DNA from: Aquilaria yunnanensis
Taxonomy: Eukaryota; Streptophyta; Magnoliopsida; Malvales; Thymelaeaceae
Length of the DNA: 64,000 nucleotides
Assembly (NCBI GenBank): GCA_039654915.1
Contig: CM077597.1
Coordinates: 75,456,001 to 75,520,000, forward strand
Direction of reading: 5' to 3'
How positions within the stretch are numbered: the stretch's first letter is position 1; each line of letters starts with the position of its first letter. Both the position numbers and the translations under genes were made by a program. Below, one piece after another: positions 12,331 to 24,900 of the stretch. Below the pieces are notes generated by a model. It saw nothing but the letters and a program-made list of their open reading frames with translations, did no database searches and was not told the origin of the DNA.

Positions 12331-14470
12331 TCAATTTTAGCAATTATGGACCAAAGTACTTTATTGAACCATGGAGCTTTTAAAGTAAATAACTTATTCT
12401 AAAAATCTTAATCATCAATAATGAAAAAATATGATCAAAATACAATATTATGTTTAATTTATGTTAATTAATCAAAGGTTCAATCATTAACTTAACAAAG
12501 ATAAAAGAAAAGAAAAGGGAAAAAATTGACCAAAAGGTTTGGAAACTATGATATATTTGGTTTTGAGTTAAACCATTTTTTTTTTAACCTTTATTAAGTC
12601 AATTGTTAAAACCTTAATGTCTAAAGTTTTTTCTTTATGCCAAATAAATAAACCATGATTACCAATTTTTTACTTTAAAAGACAATAAATAAAAAAATAA
12701 CAAAAAAATTAGAGATAAAGAGAACAAATTATGATAACTAATGTCTTACCTTGGGTAAATTGCACACGTTAAACCCAATCTTTTAATTATGTTCCTATTC
12801 TAACCCCAATCTCAAATTTGTTTGTAGCGCTTCCTTAACGTAGTTAAAATGTTCCATTTTAGACCCTTTTATGACGGAAGTCGTTAACTTACACAGAAAA
12901 AGCCACGTTAGCATATTATTGTAAAGGAAAATCATAACTTTAACCCCTTCAACTTTTCCCTTTAACAAAACCCCCTTTACCCCCATCTCAGCCTCCCTGT
13001 TCAACCTACCCTCTCCTCCGTCTGCCTCCTTGTCCTCCAGCCGTGTCCGTCTACCTCCCTCTCCTCCAATCGCATCCATCCTCCTCCTTCTCCTCTGGCC
13101 ACTTCCCTCTCGTTCGGCTGCCTCCCTCTCCTCTGTCTGCTTCCCTTACCTTTATCAGCCTCCCTCTCTTTCATCCACCAATTAGCTCACCCTCTCCTCC
13201 GTTTGCTCCCCCAATTCACTTTCCTTTCCCCCATCCCCCTCTTCTTACCTAATTTCGCCTATAAACCCGCCTCCAATGCTTGCGGTCTTCTCCAATGAAA
13301 GTTGAATCAAACAGGAATTTGGTGCCCATGAATCTCAGGTTCTCAGGCTTCGATTCTGATTTGGGCTTTAAATGATGGATGTCGAACAAGCGATGGGCAG
13401 GGCGTACTAGGAAACTCCAGTCACAGGCTTCAATTCCGATTTGGGCTTCAAACAATGGAGGTCAAACGCGCTTCAAACGATGGAGTTGAACAGGCCATTG
13501 ACTTCCGTCCTTATCTCTCCTCTGTCCGCCTCTCTCACCCACAACTACTCATTAAGGGACCGCCGGAGATGGGGCCGCTGGAGATGAAGGATAGGTAGGA
13601 GAGGTTGGCCAGGGATTTTGTTAGATTTGAAAGTTTTAGGGCTTTTTTTAACGAAGAGAATTTTTACAGAGGTTAAAATAAACATTTTCCCCTACTATTA
13701 TATGATGATGTGGCATTTTCCGTTCGAGATAATGGATTTCATCCAAAAAAAGGTTCAAAATAGAACGTTTTAACCACATTAAGGAGACACTATGAACAAA
13801 TTCGAGGTTAGGGTTCAAACAGGAACATATTAAAAGGTCGGGTTTAACACGTACAATTTACCCATCTTATCTTAGAAAATAGCACACAAAACAATAACTA
13901 AAAAAAAGCTTGAGCACCAAGAGAGCAAATAGAAGATCTAGACTAATAGTTATAAAATGGATTTTTCAATTTTAGCCATTATGGACCAAAGTACTTTATT
14001 GAACCATGGAGCCTTTAAAGTAAATTACTTATTATAAAAATCTCAATCATCAATAATGAAAAAATATGACTGAAATATAATATTATGTTTAATTTATATT
14101 AATTAATCAATGGTTTAATCATTAACTTAATAAAGATAAAAAAAGAAAAGGCAAAAAATTGACCAAAAATTTTGGAAACTATGATATATTTGGTTTTCAG
14201 TTAAACCATTTCTTTTTTTAACCTGTATTAAGTTAATTATTAAAACCTTAATGTCTAAAGTTATTTCTTCAAGCTAAAGAAATAAACCATGATTACCAAG
14301 ATTTTGCTTTAGAAGACAATAAATAAAAAAAATAACAAAAAAATTAGAGATAAAGAGAACAAATTATGCTCATCAATGTCTTACCTTAAAAAATAGTACA
14401 TAAAATAACAATAAAAAAAACTTGGGGACCAAGAGAGCAAATGGAAGAGCTAGATTAATAGTTATAAAAT
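12331..14470 (+). repeat. Tandem duplication of a ~510-bp unit, first unit split by an insertion
   Basis: Unit 1 is 12331-12752 plus 13874-13955; unit 2 is about 13957-14470. Both start near TTCAATTTTAGC and share ATTATGGACCAAAGTACTTT. Both end with GAGAGCAAATxGAAG followed by TAATAGTTATAAAAT. Unit 1 is interrupted by the 12753-13863 element; unit 2 has the undisturbed site ATGTCTTACCTTAAAAAATA. Confidence 0.8.
12753..13863. mobile_element. Long-TIR (Mutator-like, non-autonomous) element with CT-rich core
   Basis: Ends GGGTAAATTGCACACG and, read inward from the right, GGGTAAATTGTACGTG. The inverted repeats can be followed for about 160 bp. Flanks GTCTTACCTT (12743-12752) and ATCTTATCTT (13864-13873) match 8 of 10, and the empty site survives in the neighbouring tandem unit. 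The core (about 12965-13250) is strongly pyrimidine-rich, giving low-complexity ORFs I do not call genes. Two related phrases, CTTCGATTCTGATTTGGGCT and CTTCAATTCCGATTTGGGCT, repeat at about 13346 and 13429. Confidence 0.8.
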
Positions 14471-15951
14471 TTTAGGACCAAAATATAACACTGGTGTAAA
14501 TTTAAGCCTAAAATAAAAACATTAGAAAGTTAGGGACTGAAACTGTGTTTTAATTGAAACAATACAATGAATACATGAAACATATTGAAAGCGGGAAATT
14601 GAAACACAGGTACTTAGGAACTTCAACCTTGCAAAAAGAGGATCAAACTAAAAAAAGAACAAATCGTATCCAGAAAAAAAAAACAACGAACGTAAAAAGA
14701 AAAATGATTAAGGGGCAAACTGGTAAAGGCACTGTAGTTTACTATAGTTTAAATAGTAGCAGCCTCACGGCTTTTATAATATAATGTAATTGCGGCTTCA
14801 CATCCCAAAATCCTCGAGGCCTATAAAAGTGCCCATTCTTCTCCTCTTTCAATTTTTTTCCCTTGCCCTGCTTGCTAGTGCTTTCTCTGCATTCTGAAAA
14901 GTCCTCATGTAGTCCTTGCTTTCTTCTCTTTATTTATTTATTTATTTATTTTTAAAAACTTTTTTTGCAGTCGTTGCCCAAGATTCTCCTCTGTCAACAA
15001 GTTCCCCAGAGCATTTCTCCTCCTTGGATTTATCTTTTTTGTGTTTCTAGGTTTTGCTCTTCTCCGCTATTCCTCACCACTTGAGATTTTCTCATTTTTT
15101 CATATAACTAGAGATCCCCTGGTTGTAGGAGAGGAAAACCTATTTAATACCTAAGGGCTATTTTGGCAGATAGGGAGAAGGTAGGGAAGTGGAGAGACAA
15201 ATATTTACTACGCAAAATTGGTTGTCTGGGGACTTAACCGTGAAAAAAATTGAAATTATTTAAATATAATTACCAAATAGTTTAAATTATAATTTTAAAA
15301 ATTGTTAAACAGTACAAAGGACATAAGAGATAAACTGTACACTTCTTCTAAAAATATAGGGGCATAGGCCAGACCAAACTATGTATGGGTTTTTGTAATT
15401 TTCCCGTGTTTGTGAAGCGGTTGGAGCTCGGCTTCTAGGGGTATGACATTTGAGTGAATCAACACTGGTTTGATTTTTGCCCAGATCAACTAGCTTTTGG
15501 GGCTTTGCAAGATTTTGTACAAAGAAAAGAAAAAAGTTTAAGAGAATCGAATACATTGTTTTAAGTCTAAAGTTTAGCTAGACGTCTCAATTTATCTCGT
15601 TCTTCATTAGAACCACACATGGAACTGCCGATCCATTTGGTTGTCTTAGCTGAATTTTTATATCAATCGGGTAGATATGTTTAAAACTTAGTAAGCAACC
15701 TGCCACAACAATCCAATATAAATCGGTGGGAAATGAAAGAAAATTCATGCTTCGTTTGGAACAAAATTCAATCAATAGAATGAATCCTCAGGCCAACAAA
15801 TTGGATGATTAATTTCTTCTATACAACAGTCTAGAGTACAGCTTACTTCTAAACTTTTGCAAGTGCATGCTCTTTCAAAATCCCTACCTTTAACACACGA
15901 AAAAACCGTGAAATTCAAACTGATGCAAGGGGAAAAATGAACACCCATCTG
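14471..15951. other. Intergenic; TATA-like stretch at about 14820; includes the golgin 3' flank
   Basis: CCTATAAAAGTGCCC near 14818-14833, followed by a pyrimidine-rich stretch, resembles a plant promoter or an LTR promoter, but no gene follows. The ORF at 14554-14784 is AT-rich and unrecognised. The segment from about 15800 to 15951 probably holds the 3' untranslated region of the golgin gene. Confidence 0.35.
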
Positions 15952-18900
15952 TCAGGATAAAGTATATACCATTTCGAAATTGCGAGAACAACGTTCCTTA
16001 CGAGCTGCTATCTGTTTGTGAACTCATTATTTGGATCTGTTAACAAAGAACAAGAGAAGAAAAGGGTGATTATCATGGCGCGGAAATTGGAATCAGAATG
16101 TGAAGAAATGCCAAGTTTTATTACCTTATTCACAAGAAGGTTTACTTGCTCTCTGTACATTTCCTTCAAATCTACAATATCGTTACGAAGTTCCTCCAGC
16201 TGCACCAACATGAAAGCACTGAAAGTCAGGATACAAACGAAAACACAGCAAAGCCAGGATAGACACATTTCAATCATGCATGACTGTAAATCTGTAATCA
16301 ACGGCATTGAACAGAAGTGAATCAGGATGGTGACCGTATCTTTGTGAAAGCCGCTTATGACATTATTTTAGCTAAAGGCAAGTGATCCAAATTCCAGGAA
16401 TGTCGAAACTTTGCAATATTTCATAAGTTTTTTCTTAAGCAAGCTCTGCTTTGTTTGGTTATGAGCATAACTTATCATCATAACTATCACTGCAAGTCTA
16501 GCATCCAACCTCAATGATGCACTGATTCAGAATGAGTATTTGTTTTGTTTTCTTGTATTTAGTCTCTTTTGAGGTAAAAAAGGGGCCAGCAAGCAGATGA
16601 ACAATTCAAACATAAACCAATTGTTTCACCAGCATTTGAAGTCAAAATGTCAGCATCAAGTTAGGAGAATAAGCAGAAAGAGCATGCACCTCTTCATCAC
16701 GTTCACCCATCAGCTCCAATGCAGCAGAGTGCCTCCGCCTAAGTGCTTCCAACTCTGCACGGATGCCTGGCAACATGGCAGCCTCTACCTTCAACCTTTC
16801 ACACTACAAGAAAGCAAACAAATATGAAGCTAACAAATATGAAGTCACTAATAAAAATAAAACAAAAACAGACAAAACGTCCGCACACTGCTTTCACAAT
16901 TGGCCAAAGGAAAAGGCTCACCTGTGCTGTCATTTTAACCAACTCCTCAGCAAGCGAGTCACGGATGGACTCCATTGATGCCTGAAATGAAAATAAATGA
17001 TTGAGTAAAAACATGAAGAACGTGAATTTTGAACGTGGCAAGAAAACAGTTGAAACAAAAAATACTTTTTCATCTGTTACAAAGATCAGCTATTGCACAC
17101 AAAAATAGAAAGGGAGAGAGTAATACCAAGCGAGACATGTATGACTGAAGTTCACCCTCTTTTTGACGAAGGGCAGCCTCAAAAGCATTAGGAGTCATGC
17201 TCTTCATGTAGAAAGGACTTACAACTGCTTCTCCAGTATTTCTCCTTTCTGAGAAACTATCAGATGAACCCAAAGATGCTTGCAGGAAATAGCTTTCCTC
17301 CATGCTTCCTAAGCTACTAGCACTTGAGAGTTTGCGAGACAAGGTTCCTGCACAGAGGTGTGAAACAATATTAATAAATAACAGAAAAGGGAAAGGAAAA
17401 GTTCATGAATAAAGGGAAGTAAAGCAGTCAGACCATTCTCAAAAGTGGAATTATGCCTTGCAATAGGTGCTTGATCAGATACAGATGTAGAATTCACATG
17501 AGATGCCCGCTCCAAGTCCAAACGTGCAGCCTTTTCCCTTTCTATTTCCTGCATAAGTCAACAGCTAGAGTTTGTCAGCACAATTGCTGAAAAAAATGAG
17601 CTAAATAAAAGTTCGTTCTGCAAATATTGAATTTCATGTATAAACCAGTGAGTTGTCAGGTCATGTCAATTACATCACTATGTTTTGAGTGATATTCAAG
17701 AAAAACTCACAGGAAATATTGAAGTACATTAAACACATTAAGGCAGGTGGAGGAGCTGTAGCTAATTAGCAGTTGTGGTGGAAGTTTGCTAAAATCTTAA
17801 CCTCAGCCAATACAGAATCTCATGAAACCCAAAATGAGAAAGCACTGAGGCATATATTCAACGAAAAATGAACAGAAAATTTCCCTCTTCAAAGCACTCC
17901 TACTATGCTCTCTATGAATCATGACAAAAGAGAAAATGCAGACAGCAGAAACCCAACTGTTTCCTAATTAATTATTGCTTTGAAAGTTTACACATCACAA
18001 CTTTTCAGGCCAAACAGATAATGCCAAACCCTGCTGCAGCCACATGTCATGCCCAAAAAACAAGAAAGAGTGCAACAGACACATGGAAATAAACATGAAG
18101 GCAATGCTATTTTGACAACAAAAATTGGCACAACCTGCTGAAGCAGTTCCCTGTGCACCAGTGCATCTTGTAACTCTTGTTTATGTTTTCGTCTTAGTTC
18201 CCGAATTTCCTCTTCAAGCTGTTTTGCACGGCCTTCTTGTGTGTCAGCTTCCTCCTTTGCTGCAAGGTATTCTTGCCGATTCTCAGCTGCTCTCTGCCTC
18301 TCTTTCTCAAGGGACTTGCTTAACTGTGTTTGTTCGGCTCTAAGACAAGATATCTGTAACGAAATGTATCAGTAAATTCTCATGGTCCCTTATAATAGAA
18401 GGAAATTATCTGATTCATAGTCTTGAATTTGTTGTAAATGTGATTATTCACATAATAATTCTTAGCATTCTTTTCTCCTGTTTTCCAATAAATAGTCTTG
18501 CTATTGTAAAATCTGTGTGGGCAATTAAATGAAAATCTAAGATCCGCTTCTCCCATGGACTTACGCTTCTATGCTGGACCATGCTATTCATCACAAAATT
18601 ATTAAAGATTATCAATCAGATAATTTATCTTCGGTTACCTTCGTGTTAAGATCGAGATATCAAAGATAAGAAGAAAACCTGAGCTTCAAGAACATTAATT
18701 CGAGATAAAGTTTGAGATAAGCGCTCATTTATTAATCGTTCCCTTTCTTCAGCGGCTGCAGCATTCGCCTCTGCTTCCTTTGCGGGAAAAAAAATAATGT
18801 ATTCAATGAATTTATTACTCAGTAATTGGAAAACTAATTTCAACAAGGATATTATAGCATTGCAATTATGTATACCTGCAGACGAGAGTTTAAGGATCTT

Positions 18901-21900
18901 TCAACGGCAGCCCAAGCTTCGGCTCTTCTGGCAGTCGTTTCCTATCAGGGGAAAAGACTCATGTAAATACTACAAATATGCCATGTGCAAAATAAAGAGA
19001 GACACCATAATTAAAGCGTTCATTCCGCTTTTCTTAAAAGTGGAAAAGGAAACAAACTTTTACCTGCATAGCTTCAATTTGCCTTAAAAGAGGCCTTGTG
19101 GACTCTGGGACTTGTGTTATCAATTCTTCACAGCGCCGCTCACTTGCCTACAAACAAGATAAAACTCAAAACTAAAAAAAATATAAACTTGTGAAAGGAA
19201 AGGAAACAAAGAAAACTGGAGAACGTATATTAAACTAAGTGCAACAGCATTTCAACATACTTGATAACGTTTTTGAAGATCTTCGATGTCCCTGCGAAGC
19301 ATATCCTCTCTAGAAACTGCCTAAATATAGGAAAATTTTACCAAAAAAGAAAAAGAGTAAGATGAAATGGAATTGAGGTGGATGTCTGCATTTAGGATTT
19401 ACTAAGTGATATAATTGAGAAGAAACCTGCTGCTCTGTTTGGCTCAGGGTTTGCCTTAATTCTTCAAGTGTTTGAACAAGCATAGCTTCACGTTCCTCAG
19501 CCTCTCTTAAACGACTTTCTAATTCAGTTCTGGCTTCACTGTTAGCACGTGCCTCTGCCAGTGCCTCTGCCTCCTTAGCTGCCGTCAAAGCATTCGTATA
19601 ATATTCCTTCTGACTTGCAAGTTCTACTTGATGTTTCTCTATAGTTTCTTGCAAGAGCTTCTCTGTTGCTGCCTTATCCCTCTTAATGCTCTCTACCTTG
19701 TTCTCTTCAGCCTAGGAGTAGAAATGCAAGTGTTAGGGCTTAAATGCAATGGGAGCCAAAAAATGTCACCAAGGAACTCCCATCACAAAAAGAAGCTTTC
19801 TGATAAGATTGAAATTCTAATGTATTTCAAATCAATCATCGAAGGAACATTTACTAAAAAATCATGGAACTCGGAATGAACAAAAGTAATCTAGAGGCAT
19901 GGCTAAAAAGCTATTTGCAATACATGGATAATGAAACATCAGAATGTAGAAGAGTTACAATTGTTTGAGGTTAATGTAATTTAGCCAGATAAAAAATTCT
20001 CTAAAAAGGAAAGTCCAAGGCTAAAAGTATCTATCTTGCATGATTGGAACTCTAATGCATTTCAAATAAATCATGGAATGACAATTTGCTAAAAAATGGA
20101 CATAAGAATGTAGAAGAAAAGCCATAGGTCATAATCCTAACTTCTAGCCCTCTATTTGGATTGAGGGAATATCCCTCCACTTCCCTCCTTTATCAAAACT
20201 GGATTGAGGGACCCCCCCCCCCCCCCCCCCCCTCCCTCCCCTTTATTAATTGAATCCAAACAGAGGGTAAGTGTTTGCAATGAAAGCAAAGTGAAGTTGT
20301 CATGCTATAAAGTCTGCAAAGAAAAAAAGCCTTGAGTATAAGATCCCATAGATGATTAAAGGTGATGCAGAAAAGGTACTCTTGAATTTAAGCACGTAAC
20401 TTGACATTTAGGAAGGAAGACTAGATGGGCGTCTGATAAGTAAGGTTTTGTATATGTTGGAAGAAGAAAATGGATGATAAGAAGCACCAGAAAAAAGGGA
20501 TGAAGATGCTATGAGGCTATAATAAGGCATAGCAGATTGTACCAAAACCACATCTCCACCCACCAAACTGTGCATGAGAGAGAGAGCAAGTAAGGGATGA
20601 CAGAGAAGAGTGAGAGGAGGAAGAGAAGGAAGAGGAGAGGAGGAAGGAGGGATAACTAAAGTGGACCATAATTTGTCCCAAAAGCAACTGGAATTAGATG
20701 CACTTAAACATATACAGTTACGGAGTTACCTGAAGCTTTGTAGTCAAGCCTTTCTTCTCTTCTTCAAGCTCCCTTATCTAGGGTTGCACCAAAAACAAAA
20801 CAAAGAAGAAAAAAAAAAAAGAAATTCTTAGGCTACTTCACACAACCACAACAGAACCTCATTTATAGAACACAGAGCAGACTGACGCATTTCAATACCT
20901 GAGCCCTTAATTTCCTAATGGTAGATTCTTGAACAGCCTGCTTTTTTGAAAGCTCTTCACCTGCAAAGATAACGCACGTCATGAAATAAGAGCAGGTACA
21001 AGATACTGCAGACTCAAGTAAATTTTATGCCAGCTAGATAACAAGATAAACCTAAATGAGAGCTCACTTAAATGGACATCCTACCCTCCTCTCACGTTTC
21101 TTCAATGCTTCCCAAAAATCAAGTCCCAGACTCTGCACTAGAGATTAACCATGGAAACTAGCATTTATTTCAGTCTAGTTTCTGCTGCGAATTCCAATAA
21201 CCTACTGAGTTCTCAAAATAGGCCTCAAATATATAAATTATTTGCTCCCTTAGTTACCCAAACGCATCCAAGTCATCAACAAACTGCACAGGAGAGCGCA
21301 GATCCGCGCATTCACTGTGGACTCACGAACTCTTCGTGCTTTTATGTGGTTGAAAGTGCACTTTCAGTTACCGAACTAGTAAACTGCCCATGTATGCCAA
21401 AAAATCTTTGTTGTTTATCTCAAAGTGTGCATAACGCTACCTTCAGCCATTACTTGAGTAATTATTTCATCCTTTTCCTTCAGAAGAGCAGCAGCATCAC
21501 TTCGCTTACTCTGCTCTCTCCTAAGTGTATCCCTTTCCTTTGTAAGAGCATAAACCTACAGTAGAAAACATCAAAGCCCTTATGCCTCTGTATGAAATTA
21601 TGTTTAGTGTTGCATGTGGTGCAAAGAATTATACATAGAAAATGTCAAAATTTTCTTTTTCTTTGCTCAGCATGCCATACGATCAAAGAACATTAACAGG
21701 TACTTATTTAGTAACGACACATGCCATACAAGACGAAACCTGGGCATGGTGAAACAGCCAAAAATGGGAATGAACTTTCACGACTCCACCTTTTGATCTT
21801 GGATTGATCTTCAGAAGATTTTAATTCTTGAGGATTACAAGGATCACCAGCCATTCTTACAAAAACAGATGCGGGAATAATTCTTTTTTTAAATCAAGAA

Positions 21901-24900
21901 TAGCACAGAATTCATAGATTGCTTAGAATAGCACTCATCCACCATTAATTATTACTCTCAAAATGATACAAGGTGGCCCCTTTGGTACCCTCTAAAAATT
22001 TTTCCTTATCAATCACAAAAATCAAGATACTATCAAATCAAATAAAAGTTGGATCAGAAAGTATGTAGGCCAAATGGATAAAGCAATCACCCGAAGTAGC
22101 TTTTATACAGGGTTCATTGATGGAAATCCCATGGATAAGTACAAACTGACAAAGAAATGATCTGACCTACAAATCATTCTACCTCTTCCAACAGTTTCAT
22201 CGATTCAAAAAACCTTCAAACTTCAAAACAACATACCAAAGGAGCATCCACCTTCATCCTTTAACTTTTTACTCTCCATGACTATTTTAAGTTATATTTT
22301 TCCAAATGCTAGAAACAGCTTTGCCAGTGAATTTTTTTTAAAAAAATGGTGCATGGGAACTTGTAACATGCATGCTCTCATTCCTAAGACTGCTAACATT
22401 TTTATTAACAAATGAAAGCAGTTCCAGGAGGACCGTTTACCATTAAAGTAGGAGAGGTCTAACTGCTGTCTGTTATCATCTAAGTCAAAGATGGAGACAA
22501 AAACACCCGCAGTTTATCATGTATTAGGACTGCAAATCTTTAGAAGTACTGTTATTGGGAGATAAATTAGTTCAATGATTCTTATTCAGAATATATTTAA
22601 TCTTTGACATCGACTTGTTACCATCAATTTCAGCTTTCGATTGATATTTGAAATTATAAGCACAGATATGCTTCTGCATCATTTACCTATTCTGAAAGAT
22701 GAATAGAATTCTGACCAACACACTTATAGACCAAATGCCTAACGACAACATTAGAATTTGCAGTTCTTAAGAGTCACAGAGTGCATGCCAACATGCGACA
22801 AAGGGAAAAACAATCCATACAGAAATGTATTCAGCTATGGGGCAAAAAACAGCTACTTCATATTCATACCAGAATTTCAAGAACACACCTTCCTTTCTAG
22901 AGTTGAAACCCTCTGATGGTATTCCTCTCGTAAAGATTCAATTTCAGCTTCACTGGATTTTCCCTGCTCAACATTTTCAGAAGTTAAACAGTGATCTCCT
23001 TGCATAAGGAGAGACAATGAAACGATATCAAATAATATTATTACTGTAGCAATTTATAGTAATAAAAGGACAATCACTGATAGTGCTTATTAAACAGAGA
23101 AAAAAAGGAAGAGGGAAAGAAGAACACAAGACCAACCAAGTGCAATATATCCATCCTAGTTTAAGCAATCCTGATGTTTCCCGCTTCAGTTAAAACAAGA
23201 TTTTGCACACGCACATATCAGAATCCCTGACAATAAGCCCTAACAATTTAACACCCATATTTCAAGTGGATATATGAACAATTAGAAGTTAAAACTCAAT
23301 CTGTTATTGTAAATTCAATCATTACTTTACCACCCAGACAGCTATTGGTAATCTATATACTTTTTTCCTGAGACATGCGGGCAGCCTGAGGTGAATCTAC
23401 TGTCATCGTTTAATTCTTCTCAAATTTTCCCTTTTCTCCATACCCCTCACCAGAAATGCCACATTTCTTGCTACTCCCATTCTTTCACCATTGTTCCAAC
23501 TTTCTCTGTCCTCAGTCCACAATGATAATTAACAACCTGTTTCAGAATTTACTCATGCTCTCTGATACTTGACTTTTTCATTAAAAGAAAAAAAATTAAA
23601 TTGGTCCTTCGGAACACAGCCAACAAGCACCAACTAAAGGAACACACAAACAAAAGCATGTGATATAGATAGAGAAATAACTGTGAAAATTCATGTACAC
23701 AGATAACAAAAAACATTAGTTCAGCAAAGAGAGTTAACTGTATTCCCAGTAAACAGAGTATTCATGGTACAGAATATAGCTGAAATGTACCTTGAGATTT
23801 TCAATAACACCTTTTAATTGCTCATTTTCATTCATCAACTTTGCAATCTCATCAGCCTTTGCCTGAAATAGATCCACGTATACTGAACCTCAAAACAGGG
23901 AAAAATTCTTCAAAAAGAATACTTTGAAATGCTCGCAAAAAATAAAGGGACTATTTGAAATAAGTAGTCAGAAACACAAAACAAACAACCACCCTTTACT
24001 ACTGGGGCACAAGGAAAAGTTTCACTTCTATCCTTCTTGGTCAACAAGCTGCTTCAGTCAGAATTTTGACATTAGGCAATCTTGACAAAAGAGGAGAGAG
24101 AAACAATTCCTAATGTGCTTTTGTATTGTTCAAAAAAAGAGCGATGGCTGCATTTACACAGTTTACGTGCTACTGCCACAGAGTAACTAGGTGCCTTAGC
24201 TGGGGTTTGGCATATATAGCAGAAAATGAGAGATTAATCCAAAAAGCAAGGATCGAGAAAACAAAGATTGATCAAAAAGAGAAATTTGCAGCAGTTTTGA
24301 ATCAGAATTGCTCCACATATTGAGACAATCTTATGGGGACAATTTCCAAATGTGTATCTACAAGCAACCAGCAAGGATACTCAGGTGTGTGATTGCCTTA
24401 ACAATGACACGCAACTGTTTCAAATGCTTCAGCTATTTCACAGTATTTATGATTGGGAGTTACCATGCTGGAAGATATTCTTAGATGTTTATATGATCAA
24501 AATATCGGTGCAGTTTTCTATCAGAATTTAAAAAGAAAAAGGGATGGCGCATTTAATAGTTGTTTGATCTGCAGTTCATAAACATGTGTTTTTTCAGTTA
24601 AATTGTGTAGTAAAGTTCTCCTTAATCCCATGCTTAAGCAAGATGGTGAAGAATAATGCTCTCAGGAAATGGTTTTTCTAGCTTAGAAGGCAGTTCGGAG
24701 TTCGGACAGAATTTTCACAAATTGACAACCTTCAGAAGAGGCAAAGTTTTGGTGAAGTGAACAAATGTGTTATCCCTGTCAAGTTGAGGCAGTGTCTACT
24801 CATTGCCTTCAACCATACTGTTCTCGTAAAAGGATTTTATGGAAAGCACTTACACGGTTTTGGCTGTTAACTAGGTCATCACTGTAAGTATTGAAGGTGA

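Noticed and set aside
13043..13252. 69-residue plus-strand ORF rich in S, P, L
   Set aside because: Pure pyrimidine low-complexity translation inside a non-autonomous transposon; no family signature.
14818..15130. Gene promoter at CCTATAAAAGTGCCC
   Set aside because: No coding region follows within 1 kb on either strand before the golgin 3' end; it could equally be an LTR remnant.
21151..21564. 137-residue plus-strand ORF inside the golgin gene
   Set aside because: It overlaps golgin exon 21555-21441 antisense and is otherwise intronic; no recognisable domain.
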